A stretch of DNA of 64,000 nucleotides from SSC3 sp963769585 (lineage in GTDB: Bacteria > Actinomycetota > Actinomycetes > Propionibacteriales > Nocardioidaceae), in contig CAVYMJ010000006.1 of assembly GCA_963769585.1 (NCBI GenBank), positions 806,001 to 870,000 on the forward strand, read 5' to 3'. The notes beneath the pieces are model-generated. The model was not told the DNA's origin. It ran no database searches and saw only the letters and a list, made by a program, of their open reading frames with translations. The position numbers and the translations under genes are program-made. How positions within the stretch are numbered: the stretch's first letter is position 1; every line of letters begins with the position of its first letter. Below are positions 57,130-64,000 of the stretch, piece after piece.

Positions 57130-59301
57130 GTGGTCGGGGTCGACAGCAAGCTTGGGCCGGTCGTCGGCGGTGCGACAGCCAAGAAGCTCCAGCAGGCGTT
57201 CGGCTACGAGACGGTCGGCCACCTCCTGGGCCACTACCCCCGCACGTACGTCGACCGCGGTCAGACCAGTGACGCCTCGGAGTTCGTCGAGGGCGAGGTC
57301 GTCACCCTGGTAGCGACTGTGATCGAGTCCAAGGCGCACACCTATACCGACCGGCGCAGCGGCCGGCTGGCCTACCGTCTCGAGGTCGTTGCCCAGGTGG
57401 AGGGCAGCCGGGTGGTGATGACGTTCTTCGACCGCCAGGCCCATACGGCGAAGTGGCGCGCCGCAAAGATGGCGCCAGGCCTGACGATGATGGTCGCGGG
57501 CAAGGCGCAGTGGAGCACGTTCAAGCGCTCATGGGAGCTGGTCAACCCGCACTACAACGACTCCGACCTCTCCGAGCGCAGTCGCCTGCTGCCGATCTAT
57601 CCGGCCAGCGGCAGCCTCTCGTCCTGGGCGATCGACGACTCGCTGGCGCTGGCCCTGCCGGTGCTCGCCGACGTACCCGATCTGCTGCCCGAGGAACTAC
57701 GCCGGGCGCGCGACCTGGTCACCCGTCAGCAGGCGCTGGCCTGGATCCACGCGCCCGACGACTGGCAGCAGGTTGGCGCAGCGCGCAAGCGGCTGAAGTT
57801 CGACGAGGCGTTCGTGACCCAGACCGTGCTCGCCCAGCGCAGACACGCCCTCAACGCCGCCACGACCCGGGCGCGCGCCGGTGCCGGAGCGCTGCTGGCT
57901 CGTTTCGACGAGCGGCTGCCGTTCGAGCTGACTGCCGGGCAGGCCTCGGTCAGCGAGGAGATCCTGACCGACCTGGCAAGCACCCATCCGATGCACCGCC
58001 TCCTCCAAGGCGAGGTCGGCTCCGGCAAGACGGTGGTGGCGTTGCGCGCGATGCTGCGGGTGGTCGACTCCGGGGGGCAGGCTGCCCTGCTTGCCCCCAC
58101 CGAGGTCCTTGCCCAGCAGCACCATCGGTCGGTCACCGCGATGCTCGGTGACCTGGCGGCGGGCGGGATGCTCGGCGGCGCCGAGGACGGGACCCAGGTC
58201 GCCTTGCTCACCGGTTCATCCAGCGCGGCCGCCCGCAGGAGCGCGCTGCTCGATGCCGCGTCCGGGGCGGCTGGGATCGTCATCGGCACGCATGCGCTCC
58301 TGGAGGACAAGGTCCAGTTCGCCGACCTGGGGCTGGTCGTGGTTGACGAGCAGCACCGCTTCGGGGTCGAGCAGCGGGCCGCACTCAGCGCGAAGTCGTC
58401 CGACCCGCCCCACGTGCTGGTGATGACGGCGACACCTATCCCGAGGACCGTGGCCATGACGGTCTTCGGCGACCTGGAGACATCGACGCTGACCGAGCTG
58501 CCGGCTGGCCGCTCGCCGATCCAGACGAACGTAGTCCCCCTTGCCGACCAGCCGTCCTGGATCGACCGGGTCTGGACCCGTGCTCGCGAGGAGGTCTCTG
58601 CGGGCCACCAGGTGTACGTCGTCTGCCCCCGTATCGACGATGCGGTGCTGAAGGGGGACGGCGAGGTCGTCACCGGCGACGAGGAGGACAAGCGGCCGGT
58701 GGCCGCCGTGGCGGAGGTTGCGCCGCGCCTCGCCGAGCTCCTGGCTCCGCTACGGGTGGAGACCCTGCACGGCCGACTGCCCTCCGAGCGCAAGGACGAG
58801 GTGATGCGGTCGTTCGCCAAGGGCGACGTGGATGTGTTGGTCAGCACCACCGTCATCGAGGTCGGCGTCGACGTACCCAACGCCACGATGATGGTGGTCC
58901 TAGACGCCGACCGGTTCGGGGTCTCCCAGCTACACCAGCTGCGCGGTCGCGTCGGCCGGGGACGCAACGCCGGGCTGTGCCTGCTGGTGACGACCGCGGA
59001 CAACGAGTCGCCCTCCCGGGAACGGCTCGATGCGGTCGCAGCCACCAACGACGGGTTCGAGCTCTCGCTCCTCGACCTTCAGCAGCGCAGGGAGGGCGAC
59101 GTGCTGGGAGCGGCCCAGTCCGGCCGATCGTCCCTTCGTCTGCTGTCGGTGCTGCGCGACGAGGACGTCATCGTGGAAGCCCGCGCCGCAGCCACCGCTC
59201 TGGTCGACGACGACCCGACGCTCCAGAGGCAGCCGGCGCTCGCCGCTGCGGTCAACGACCTCGTCGACACCCAGCGAGCCGACTTCCTGGAGAAGACATG
59301 A
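57130..59301 (+). CDS. recG: ATP-dependent DNA helicase RecG
   Basis: The 723-aa branch-migration helicase rescues stalled forks. It has the OB-fold wedge domain (residues about 50-150), Walker A GEVGSGKTVVALRAML, motif II as VVDEQHRFGVEQRAALS, motif III TATPIPRTVAMTVFGDLE and motif VI QLRGRVGRGRNAGLCLL. The GTG start lies 6 bp after the DAK2 stop, and rsmD follows 28 bp later. Confidence 0.96.
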   Translation: MVGVDSKLGPVVGGATAKKLQQAFGYETVGHLLGHYPRTYVDRGQTSDASEFVEGEVVTLVATVIESKAHTYTDRRSGRLAYRLEVVAQVEGSRVVMTFFDRQAHTAKWRAAKMAPGLTMMVAGKAQWSTFKRSWELVNPHYNDSDLSERSRLLPIYPASGSLSSWAIDDSLALALPVLADVPDLLPEELRRARDLVTRQQALAWIHAPDDWQQVGAARKRLKFDEAFVTQTVLAQRRHALNAATTRARAGAGALLARFDERLPFELTAGQASVSEEILTDLASTHPMHRLLQGEVGSGKTVVALRAMLRVVDSGGQAALLAPTEVLAQQHHRSVTAMLGDLAAGGMLGGAEDGTQVALLTGSSSAAARRSALLDAASGAAGIVIGTHALLEDKVQFADLGLVVVDEQHRFGVEQRAALSAKSSDPPHVLVMTATPIPRTVAMTVFGDLETSTLTELPAGRSPIQTNVVPLADQPSWIDRVWTRAREEVSAGHQVYVVCPRIDDAVLKGDGEVVTGDEEDKRPVAAVAEVAPRLAELLAPLRVETLHGRLPSERKDEVMRSFAKGDVDVLVSTTVIEVGVDVPNATMMVVLDADRFGVSQLHQLRGRVGRGRNAGLCLLVTTADNESPSRERLDAVAATNDGFELSLLDLQQRREGDVLGAAQSGRSSLRLLSVLRDEDVIVEARAAATALVDDDPTLQRQPALAAAVNDLVDTQRADFLEKT

Positions 59302-59329
59302 GCGCGCCGCCACGCAGCCGGAGACACCG

Positions 59330-59902
59330 ATGACCCGGATCATCGGGGGCAGCGCCGGAGGGCGCCGGCTCAAGACGCCGCACGGCGACAGCACCCGCCC
59401 GACCTCCGACCGGGTTCGCGAGGCGCTGTTCTCCGCGATCGAGTCTGCGCTCGGTTCGCTGACGGGCCTGCGCTTCCTGGACCTGTACGCCGGCAGCGGC
59501 GCGGTCGGCCTGGAGGCCCGCTCGCGCGGCGCCGGGGTGGTCACGCTCGTCGAGCACGACCGCCGTACGGCGGCACTCATCCGGGAGAACGCCAAGGCGC
59601 TCGGCTTCGCCGATGTCGAGGTGGTGGCCAAAACGGTCGACCAGGCCCTGGTCCGCGAGCCGCGGGCGCCCTACGACGTCGTCTTCGCCGACCCGCCGTA
59701 CCTGCTTGCCGGCGACGAGGTCGAGCGGGCGCTCGTCGCGCTGCGCGAGCATGGCTGGCTCGACCCCGGGGCCTTGGTAGTCCTCGAGCGCGGCAGCCGA
59801 ACCAAGGACCTTGACTGGCCGCCGGGGTTCACCGGGACGCGCAGCAAGAGGTACGGCGAGACCACGCTTTGGTACGGTCGCGCAGGCACCGACCAGCACT
59901 GA
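59330..59902 (+). CDS. rsmD: 16S rRNA (guanine(966)-N(2))-methyltransferase
   Basis: ATG 59330 gives 190 aa starting MTRIIGGSAGGRRL. It has the SAM block FLDLYAGSGAVGLEA and the amino-methylating FADPPYL motif (NPPY-type). It methylates G966 of 16S rRNA in the small subunit. It lies directly upstream of coaD, a common arrangement. Confidence 0.95.
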   Translation: MTRIIGGSAGGRRLKTPHGDSTRPTSDRVREALFSAIESALGSLTGLRFLDLYAGSGAVGLEARSRGAGVVTLVEHDRRTAALIRENAKALGFADVEVVAKTVDQALVREPRAPYDVVFADPPYLLAGDEVERALVALREHGWLDPGALVVLERGSRTKDLDWPPGFTGTRSKRYGETTLWYGRAGTDQH

Positions 59903-59915
59903 CGAGGAGCACATC

Positions 59916-60407
59916 GTGCGCAGAGCCGCCTGTCCCGGGTCGTTCGACCCGGTCACCAACGGGCACATCGACATCATCTCGCGCGCGAGCACGCTGTTCG
60001 ACGAGGTGATCGTGGCGGTCGGGGTGAACAAGTCCAAGCACCGCCTCTTCTCGGCCGAGGAGCGGATGGAGATGCTCCGGGAGGTCTGCGCGCCGTACCC
60101 CAACGTCGTGGTCGACAGCTTCACCGGGCTGCTGACCGACTTCTGCAAGCAGCGCGATGTCCACGCGATCGTGAAGGGACTCCGCGCTGTCAGCGACTTC
60201 GACTACGAGCTGCAGATGGCCCAGATGAACTCCAGCCTGTCGGGGATCGAGACGGTCTTCGTCCCGACCAGTCCCGAGTACTCTTTCCTGGCCTCCAGCC
60301 TGGTCAAGGAGGTCGCGGCCTTCGGGGGAGACGTGAGCAGCCTGGTGCCACCGCTGGTCCTGGACAGGCTTGGTCCACGCCTGGCGGAGCGTTCGGGCGA
60401 GGGCTGA
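59916..60407 (+). CDS. coaD: Phosphopantetheine adenylyltransferase
   Basis: GTG 59916 gives 163 aa. It joins ATP and 4'-phosphopantetheine in coenzyme A synthesis. Nucleotidyltransferase motifs are CPGSFDPVTNGHIDIISRAS (the TxGH-type motif is TNGH) and the C-terminal EYSFLASSLVKEVA. It forms a unit with rsmD. Confidence 0.96.
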   Translation: MRRAACPGSFDPVTNGHIDIISRASTLFDEVIVAVGVNKSKHRLFSAEERMEMLREVCAPYPNVVVDSFTGLLTDFCKQRDVHAIVKGLRAVSDFDYELQMAQMNSSLSGIETVFVPTSPEYSFLASSLVKEVAAFGGDVSSLVPPLVLDRLGPRLAERSGEG

Positions 60408-60542
60408 GCCCCACGACAGGGCCCCAAGAGCAACCCCGACGTCGTATCGTCAGATCGTCGGGTGCGAGGCGGATCGGGCCACCTGCTTTCCAGGCACCAC
60501 ACCAGTCACTTCCGACATCGAGGTTCTCCAGAGAGGGGCGTC

Positions 60543-61052
60543 GTGGACGTTCAGGCGAAGCTCGCCGCGCTCCGAGCAGCGATCGAGGGCGCGCGTTCCA
60601 TGCCGATGTCGTCGTCGGCCGTGGTCGACCGCAGCAAGCTCGTGGGCCTGCTCGACGAGCTTCAAGCAGCAGTCGACCAGGCGCTGGTCGAGTCGCAGAA
60701 GGTGGTCGCCGATCGTGAGGGCCTCGTCGGCGAGGCCCGTAGTCGCGCCGAGCTGATCATCCACGAGGCCGAGAACGAGCGAGACCGGCTCCTGTCCGAC
60801 ACCGACGTCTTCAGGCTCGCCCAGCACCAGGCGGAGCGGATGCTGAACGAGGCCAAGGTCGAGTCCGAGGAGCTCCGCGCAGAGACCGACGACTATGTCG
60901 ACGCCAAGCTCGCGAACTTCGAGATCACCCTTGAGCGCACGCTGGAAGCCGTCAAGCGAGGTCGCGACCGGCTGTCGGGGACCACGGTGATGGACTCCCT
61001 GACGCCGGAGGAAGCCGACAAGATCGTCCTCCCGAAGCATCTGGAGGGCTGA
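60543..61052 (+). CDS. sepIVA: DivIVA-like coiled-coil protein (SepIVA-type)
   Basis: GTG 60543 gives 169 aa. The N-terminus MDVQAKLAALRAAIEGARSM and DRSKLVGLLDELQAAVDQAL are followed by a long coiled coil (ADREGLVGEARSRAELIIHEAE ... ERMLNEAKVESEELRAE). This matches mycobacterial SepIVA (Rv2927c), a septum-associated cell division protein, and the downstream order yceD-rnc-mutM is the same as in mycobacteria. The mutual position supports the assignment; localisation is inferred. Confidence 0.82.
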   Translation: MDVQAKLAALRAAIEGARSMPMSSSAVVDRSKLVGLLDELQAAVDQALVESQKVVADREGLVGEARSRAELIIHEAENERDRLLSDTDVFRLAQHQAERMLNEAKVESEELRAETDDYVDAKLANFEITLERTLEAVKRGRDRLSGTTVMDSLTPEEADKIVLPKHLEG

Positions 61053-61191
61053 GGCCCGCGGTTTGGTCCAGACCGCCCGGTGACGGTACTCTTGTCGACG
61101 GTTCCTCGCGCCCAGACAGACGCTGTCACCCGACGCGATCTGCGATCGGGCCGGGGACCGCGATCTGTCCAAGCTAGCCAAGGTGATCTCA

Positions 61192-61764
61192 GTGCGTCTC
61201 GACCCGAGAGCGCCGCTCGTGCTCGACACACGCGAGCTCGGCCGCCGCCCGGGGTCTCAGCGCCAGACGACGTTCACCGCGCCAGCGCCGGCAGATCTGG
61301 GTATCGAGGTCCTCAGCGTCCCCGAAGGCTCGCCGATCGAGTTCGACATCAGGCTCGAGGCGGTCGTTGAGGGCGTGCTGGTCACCGGTTCCGCGGAAGC
61401 GGAGCTGGCCGGCGAGTGTGCACGGTGCCTGGAAGAGATCCACGACACGATCGTGGCCGACTTCCAGGACCTGTTCGTCTACGACGATCGGGACACCGAC
61501 GACGACGAGGACGAAGAGACCCGAAGGCTGCAGGGCGACCTGGTCGACCTGGAGCCACTGCTGCGGGATGCGGTGGTGCTTGCACTTCCGTTCCAGCCGC
61601 TGTGCCAGGACGACTGTCCGGGACTGTGCGTCGAGTGTGGCGCACGGCTCGCAGACGATCCTGGCCACCAGCACGACGAGCCGGTCGACCCCAGGTGGGC
61701 CGCGCTCCAAGGGCTGACTCGAAGTGACACTGACGGCCGGACCTCCGGCCCGGATGAGGAGTAG
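61192..61764 (+). CDS. yceD: YceD/DUF177 family protein
   Basis: GTG 61192 (190 aa) is chosen because AAGGTG lies 6 nt before it; GTG 61183 is also possible. The DUF177 marks are GSAEAELAGECARCLEEIHD with a Cys pair, and LCQDDCPGLCVECGARL with four Cys that probably bind zinc. The family is co-transcribed with rpmF across bacteria and is linked to 23S rRNA or ribosome assembly. rpmF begins 4 bp after its stop. Confidence 0.92.
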   Translation: MRLDPRAPLVLDTRELGRRPGSQRQTTFTAPAPADLGIEVLSVPEGSPIEFDIRLEAVVEGVLVTGSAEAELAGECARCLEEIHDTIVADFQDLFVYDDRDTDDDEDEETRRLQGDLVDLEPLLRDAVVLALPFQPLCQDDCPGLCVECGARLADDPGHQHDEPVDPRWAALQGLTRSDTDGRTSGPDEE

Positions 61765-61768
61765 AACT

Positions 61769-61954
61769 GTGGCTGTCCCGAAGCGGAAGATGTCGCGCAG
61801 CAACACGCGCCACCGTCGCTCGCAGTGGAAGGCCGTCGCGCCGTCGCTGGTGACCTGCGCCAACCCGGCATGTGGCGCCAAGCACCTGCCGCACCGTGCC
61901 TGCGGCACCTGCGGTCAGTACGGCGCCCGCGCCGACCGTCGCCAGGTCCTCTGA
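61769..61954 (+). CDS. rpmF: 50S ribosomal protein L32
   Basis: GTG 61769 gives 61 aa: MAVPKRKMSRSNTRHRRSQW followed by zinc-binding CANPACGAK and RACGTCGQYG. It sits in the classic yceD-rpmF pair and is followed by rnc 26 bp later. Confidence 0.96.
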   Translation: MAVPKRKMSRSNTRHRRSQWKAVAPSLVTCANPACGAKHLPHRACGTCGQYGARADRRQVL

Positions 61955-61980
61955 GCAAGGACCGGTCTCAGAACCCGAGC

Positions 61981-62703
61981 ATGGCGTCCTACGACGACCT
62001 GCGTGCTGCCCTCGGTAACCCCGAACTGGGTGCCGAGATCTTGGAGCGCGCCCTCACCCATCGGTCCTTCGCCTACGAGAACGGCGGGCTGCCCACGAAC
62101 GAGCGGCTGGAGTTCCTCGGGGACTCCGTGCTCGGCGTCGTGGTGACCGAGACCCTCTTTCGCGCCCACCCGGACCTCTCCGAGGGGAGGTTGGCCAAGC
62201 TGCGCGCAGCCGTGGTCAACGCCCGGGCACTGGCCGAGGTCGCCCGGACGATCGGGCTGGGCGAGCACGTCATGCTGGGCCGCGGCGAGGAGTCCACGGG
62301 AGGTCGCCACAAGTCCTCGATCCTGTCGGACACGGTCGAGGCCGTGATCGGCGCGGTCTACCTCTCCGGTGGTTTCGAGACCGCCCGCGAGGTCATCCAC
62401 CGGCTGTTCGACCCCCTCATGGAGGCCGCAGCAGGGCTCGGCGCCGGGCTGGACTGGAAGACCTCGCTGCAGGAGCTCGCTGCCGAACACAGCCTCGGAG
62501 TGCCCGAGTACGTCATCGAGGACGACGGCCCCGACCACGCGAAGACCTTCACGGCACAGGTGCAGGTCGCTGGCGACCGCTATGGTCACGGCACCGGCCG
62601 GTCCAAGAAGGAAGCCGAGCAGCAGGCCGCTGAAACCGCCTACCGCGACATCGTTGCCCGACTGGGTGGCGGCACCCTGGTCCCGGCCGAGATCGACGAC
62701 TGA
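61981..62703 (+). CDS. rnc: Ribonuclease III
   Basis: The 240-aa enzyme cleaves double-stranded RNA in rRNA and mRNA processing. Its signature is NERLEFLGDSVLGVVV, with the second catalytic block SDTVEAVIGAVYLSGG. A C-terminal dsRNA-binding domain occupies about 160-230 (KTSLQELAAEHSLGVPEYVI ... GRSKKEAEQQAAETAYRDI). The start is ATG 61981. It is 12 bp before mutM. Confidence 0.96.
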   Translation: MASYDDLRAALGNPELGAEILERALTHRSFAYENGGLPTNERLEFLGDSVLGVVVTETLFRAHPDLSEGRLAKLRAAVVNARALAEVARTIGLGEHVMLGRGEESTGGRHKSSILSDTVEAVIGAVYLSGGFETAREVIHRLFDPLMEAAAGLGAGLDWKTSLQELAAEHSLGVPEYVIEDDGPDHAKTFTAQVQVAGDRYGHGTGRSKKEAEQQAAETAYRDIVARLGGGTLVPAEIDD

Positions 62704-62715
62704 GCCTCTTCCCGC

Positions 62716-63573
62716 GTGCCTGAGCTGCCGGAGGTCGAGGTCGTACGTCGCGGCCTGGAGATGCATGTCGTCGGCCGCAGGATCACCGCGGTTCAGGTAC
62801 TTCACCCCCGACCAGTACGCCGGCACGCCGCCGGTCCCGATGACTTCGCGGCGGTTCTCAATGGACGCACGGTGCTCGCGGCGCGGCGGCGCGGCAAGTA
62901 CCTGTGGCTGCCCCTGGACAGCGGGGATGCGTTGCTCGGCCACCTCGGCATGAGCGGTCAGCTGCTGGTGCAGGGGCCGTCCGCCTCCCCCGAACGCCAC
63001 CTGCGGGTCCGCTTCGAGCTGTCCGGCAGGCCGCCGCGCGAGCTCCGCTTCGTCGACCAGCGGATGTTCGGCGGCCTCGCTGTCTCTGCGGGAGGCGCCG
63101 AGCTGCCGGCGGAGATCGCGCACATCGCCCGAGACCCGTTGGACCCACTCTTCGACGACGACCAGTTCGTGGACCGGGTGCGCCGAAAGGCCAGCGCGAT
63201 CAAGCGCATCCTGCTCGACCAGTCGGCGATCTCCGGGGTGGGCAACATCTACGCCGACGAGGGGCTCTGGCTGGCGCGGGTCCACGGCGACCGGGCAGGA
63301 GAGAAGCTGTCCCGCAGGCAGGTGGCGGCGGTGCTGGCGGGCTGCCGAACCGTGATGCAGGCGGCCCTGGCCCAAGGCGGGACCTCGTTCGACGCGTTGT
63401 ATGTCAACGTGAACGGCCAGGGGGGCTACTTCGAGCGGTCGCTTGAGGTCTACGGCCGCGAGGGCGAGCCGTGCTCCCGGTGTCAGGGGCCCGTTGCCCG
63501 GGTCGCCTTTATGAACCGTTCGTCCTACTTCTGCCCGGCTTGTCAGCCGCGGCCGCGGCGACGCTCGGTCTGA
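62716..63573 (+). CDS. mutM: Formamidopyrimidine-DNA glycosylase
   Basis: The 285-aa enzyme removes 8-oxoguanine and formamidopyrimidines. The N-terminal catalytic PELPEVEVVRRGL (Pro2, Glu3), helix-two-turn-helix LDQSAISGVGNIYADEGLW and C-terminal zinc finger CSRCQGPVARVAF ... YFCPACQ are all present. The GTG start is at 62716. It is the last gene of the yceD-rpmF-rnc-mutM run. Confidence 0.97.
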   Translation: MPELPEVEVVRRGLEMHVVGRRITAVQVLHPRPVRRHAAGPDDFAAVLNGRTVLAARRRGKYLWLPLDSGDALLGHLGMSGQLLVQGPSASPERHLRVRFELSGRPPRELRFVDQRMFGGLAVSAGGAELPAEIAHIARDPLDPLFDDDQFVDRVRRKASAIKRILLDQSAISGVGNIYADEGLWLARVHGDRAGEKLSRRQVAAVLAGCRTVMQAALAQGGTSFDALYVNVNGQGGYFERSLEVYGREGEPCSRCQGPVARVAFMNRSSYFCPACQPRPRRRSV

Positions 63574-63743
63574 ATGCTCGCAGGGACTGACCCGTCGTGG
63601 TCCACCGGCGTCCAGGCCTGGGACGACATCCACTCAGACCCGCACCCGGAACAGGCGAAAACGGACCCCTCGGAGGTGATTTCATCCGTTTTATGCCATT
63701 TACAGAGGGACAGGCACGCTCGGATGGCGAGTGGGCGGCTCAT
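63543..63743 (-). CDS. Possible small zinc-ribbon-like protein, 66 aa
   Basis: Starting at ATG 63743, the frame has CLSLCKWHKTDEI and CSGCGSEW, two Cys pairs that could form a zinc ribbon, and an Arg-rich tail. It overlaps the 3' end of mutM by 31 bp on the other strand and has no strong ribosome binding site. It may be a real small gene; evidence is limited to the Cys pattern. Confidence 0.4.
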   Translation of the reverse strand: MSRPLAIRACLSLCKWHKTDEITSEGSVFACSGCGSEWMSSQAWTPVDHDGSVPASIQTERRRGRG

Positions 63744-63771
63744 GACAGGGGAGCCTATCCAGACCGCAATT

Positions 63772-63803
63772 GACCCGCGTGGCGGGTCCGTGGGACCCTT
63801 TTA
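63772..63803 (+). terminator. Two mutually exclusive hairpins after mutM
   Basis: GACCCGC (63772-63778) pairs with GCGGGTC (63782-63788). Alternatively GGGTCC (63784-63789) pairs with GGACCC (63793-63798), followed by four T. The second is a terminator, and the first would prevent it. It lies 83 bp before the next gene. Confidence 0.6.
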
Positions 63804-63885
63804 GGCGGACCACCCACCTCCCACCCGACTCCCCGAGTCGCGCTCTGGGTGCCCGACGAAACGAATCCCACCGGAGGGTAAAAAT

Positions 63886-64000
63886 ATGGCCAAGGCGCTC
63901 CTCGGCTACATGAACGGGACGATGACCGATCCCCGAGTCAGCTCCCGACTCACCGCGGAGAACCGGCGGCTCCGGCAGCAGGTTGAGGACCTCGAGGCTC
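63886..64000 (+). CDS. Hypothetical protein, truncated by window end
   Basis: ATG 63886 follows CGGAGG by 7 nt. The visible 38 residues are MAKALLGYMNGTMTDPRVSS followed by an Arg/Glu/Leu heptad pattern likely to be a coiled coil. Small proteins of this type occur beside mutM in related actinobacteria, but no function is known. The end is outside the window. Confidence 0.75.
   Translation, partial: MAKALLGYMNGTMTDPRVSSRLTAENRRLRQQVEDLEA

Overview
The window is a piece of a high-GC Gram-positive (actinobacterial) chromosome, most likely from Nocardioides or a close relative. The evidence is the GC-rich codon use, frequent GTG starts, many probably leaderless promoters, a mycothiol-era actinobacterial gene order (leuCD-hup-cofC-plsC-gpsA-ddl-thiL-rpmB-DAK2-recG-rsmD-coaD-sepIVA-yceD-rpmF-rnc-mutM), an NdgR-type IclR regulator beside leuCD and a MobF-type relaxase. 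The genus is an inference; no 16S gene is present.

Bases 1-30.7 kb hold a dispersed branched-chain amino acid region: ilvD, ilvBNC, leuB, ilvE and cimA, with serA between them. leuCD lie at 44-46 kb beyond a mobile element. Three very short reading frames loaded with Ile/Leu/Val codons, several of them codons that are rare here (ATT, CTT, GTA), lie upstream of ilvB, of cimA and of the 48-codon ORF-leuB pair. Two are followed by textbook intrinsic terminators, so ribosome-mediated attenuation is well supported for ilvB and cimA. Around these genes are unrelated units: a PQQ-type sugar dehydrogenase, a membrane class III cyclase, secreted proteins, a TetR pair, a MocR/YczE pair, an alcohol dehydrogenase, an S58 peptidase, DNA glycosylase, gltX and a CPBP protease.

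At 30.75-30.94 kb are tRNA-Gln(CUG) and tRNA-Glu(CUC). The Glu tRNA is the attachment site of an integrated element of about 8.6 kb (30900-39515), bounded by a perfect 45-bp direct repeat that starts at the first base of the anticodon loop. It carries a tyrosine integrase, an excisionase-like HTH protein and a MobF relaxase-helicase. Its cargo is an ECF sigma factor, a translationally coupled membrane protein with a PASTA domain, and a secreted trypsin-like protease. A repeated integrase arm-type motif is present near both ends.

Right of the element are adaptive alkylation repair (ada-alkA and ogt), a MerR/SGNH hydrolase pair, ndgR-leuC-leuD, a lysine-tailed HU protein, the F420 gene cofC, phospholipid genes plsC and gpsA, an MhuD-like heme monooxygenase, a cystathionine gamma-synthase-like enzyme, ddl and thiL. 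The window closes with rpmB and the conserved DAK2-recG-rsmD-coaD-sepIVA-yceD-rpmF-rnc-mutM run.

Other unexplained structure: 22-bp tandem repeats that abut the 3' ends of convergent genes at two loci, with a degenerate copy at a third; a compound palindrome between leuB and ilvE; and a recurrent TANNNT-6/7 nt-start codon arrangement suggesting many leaderless mRNAs.
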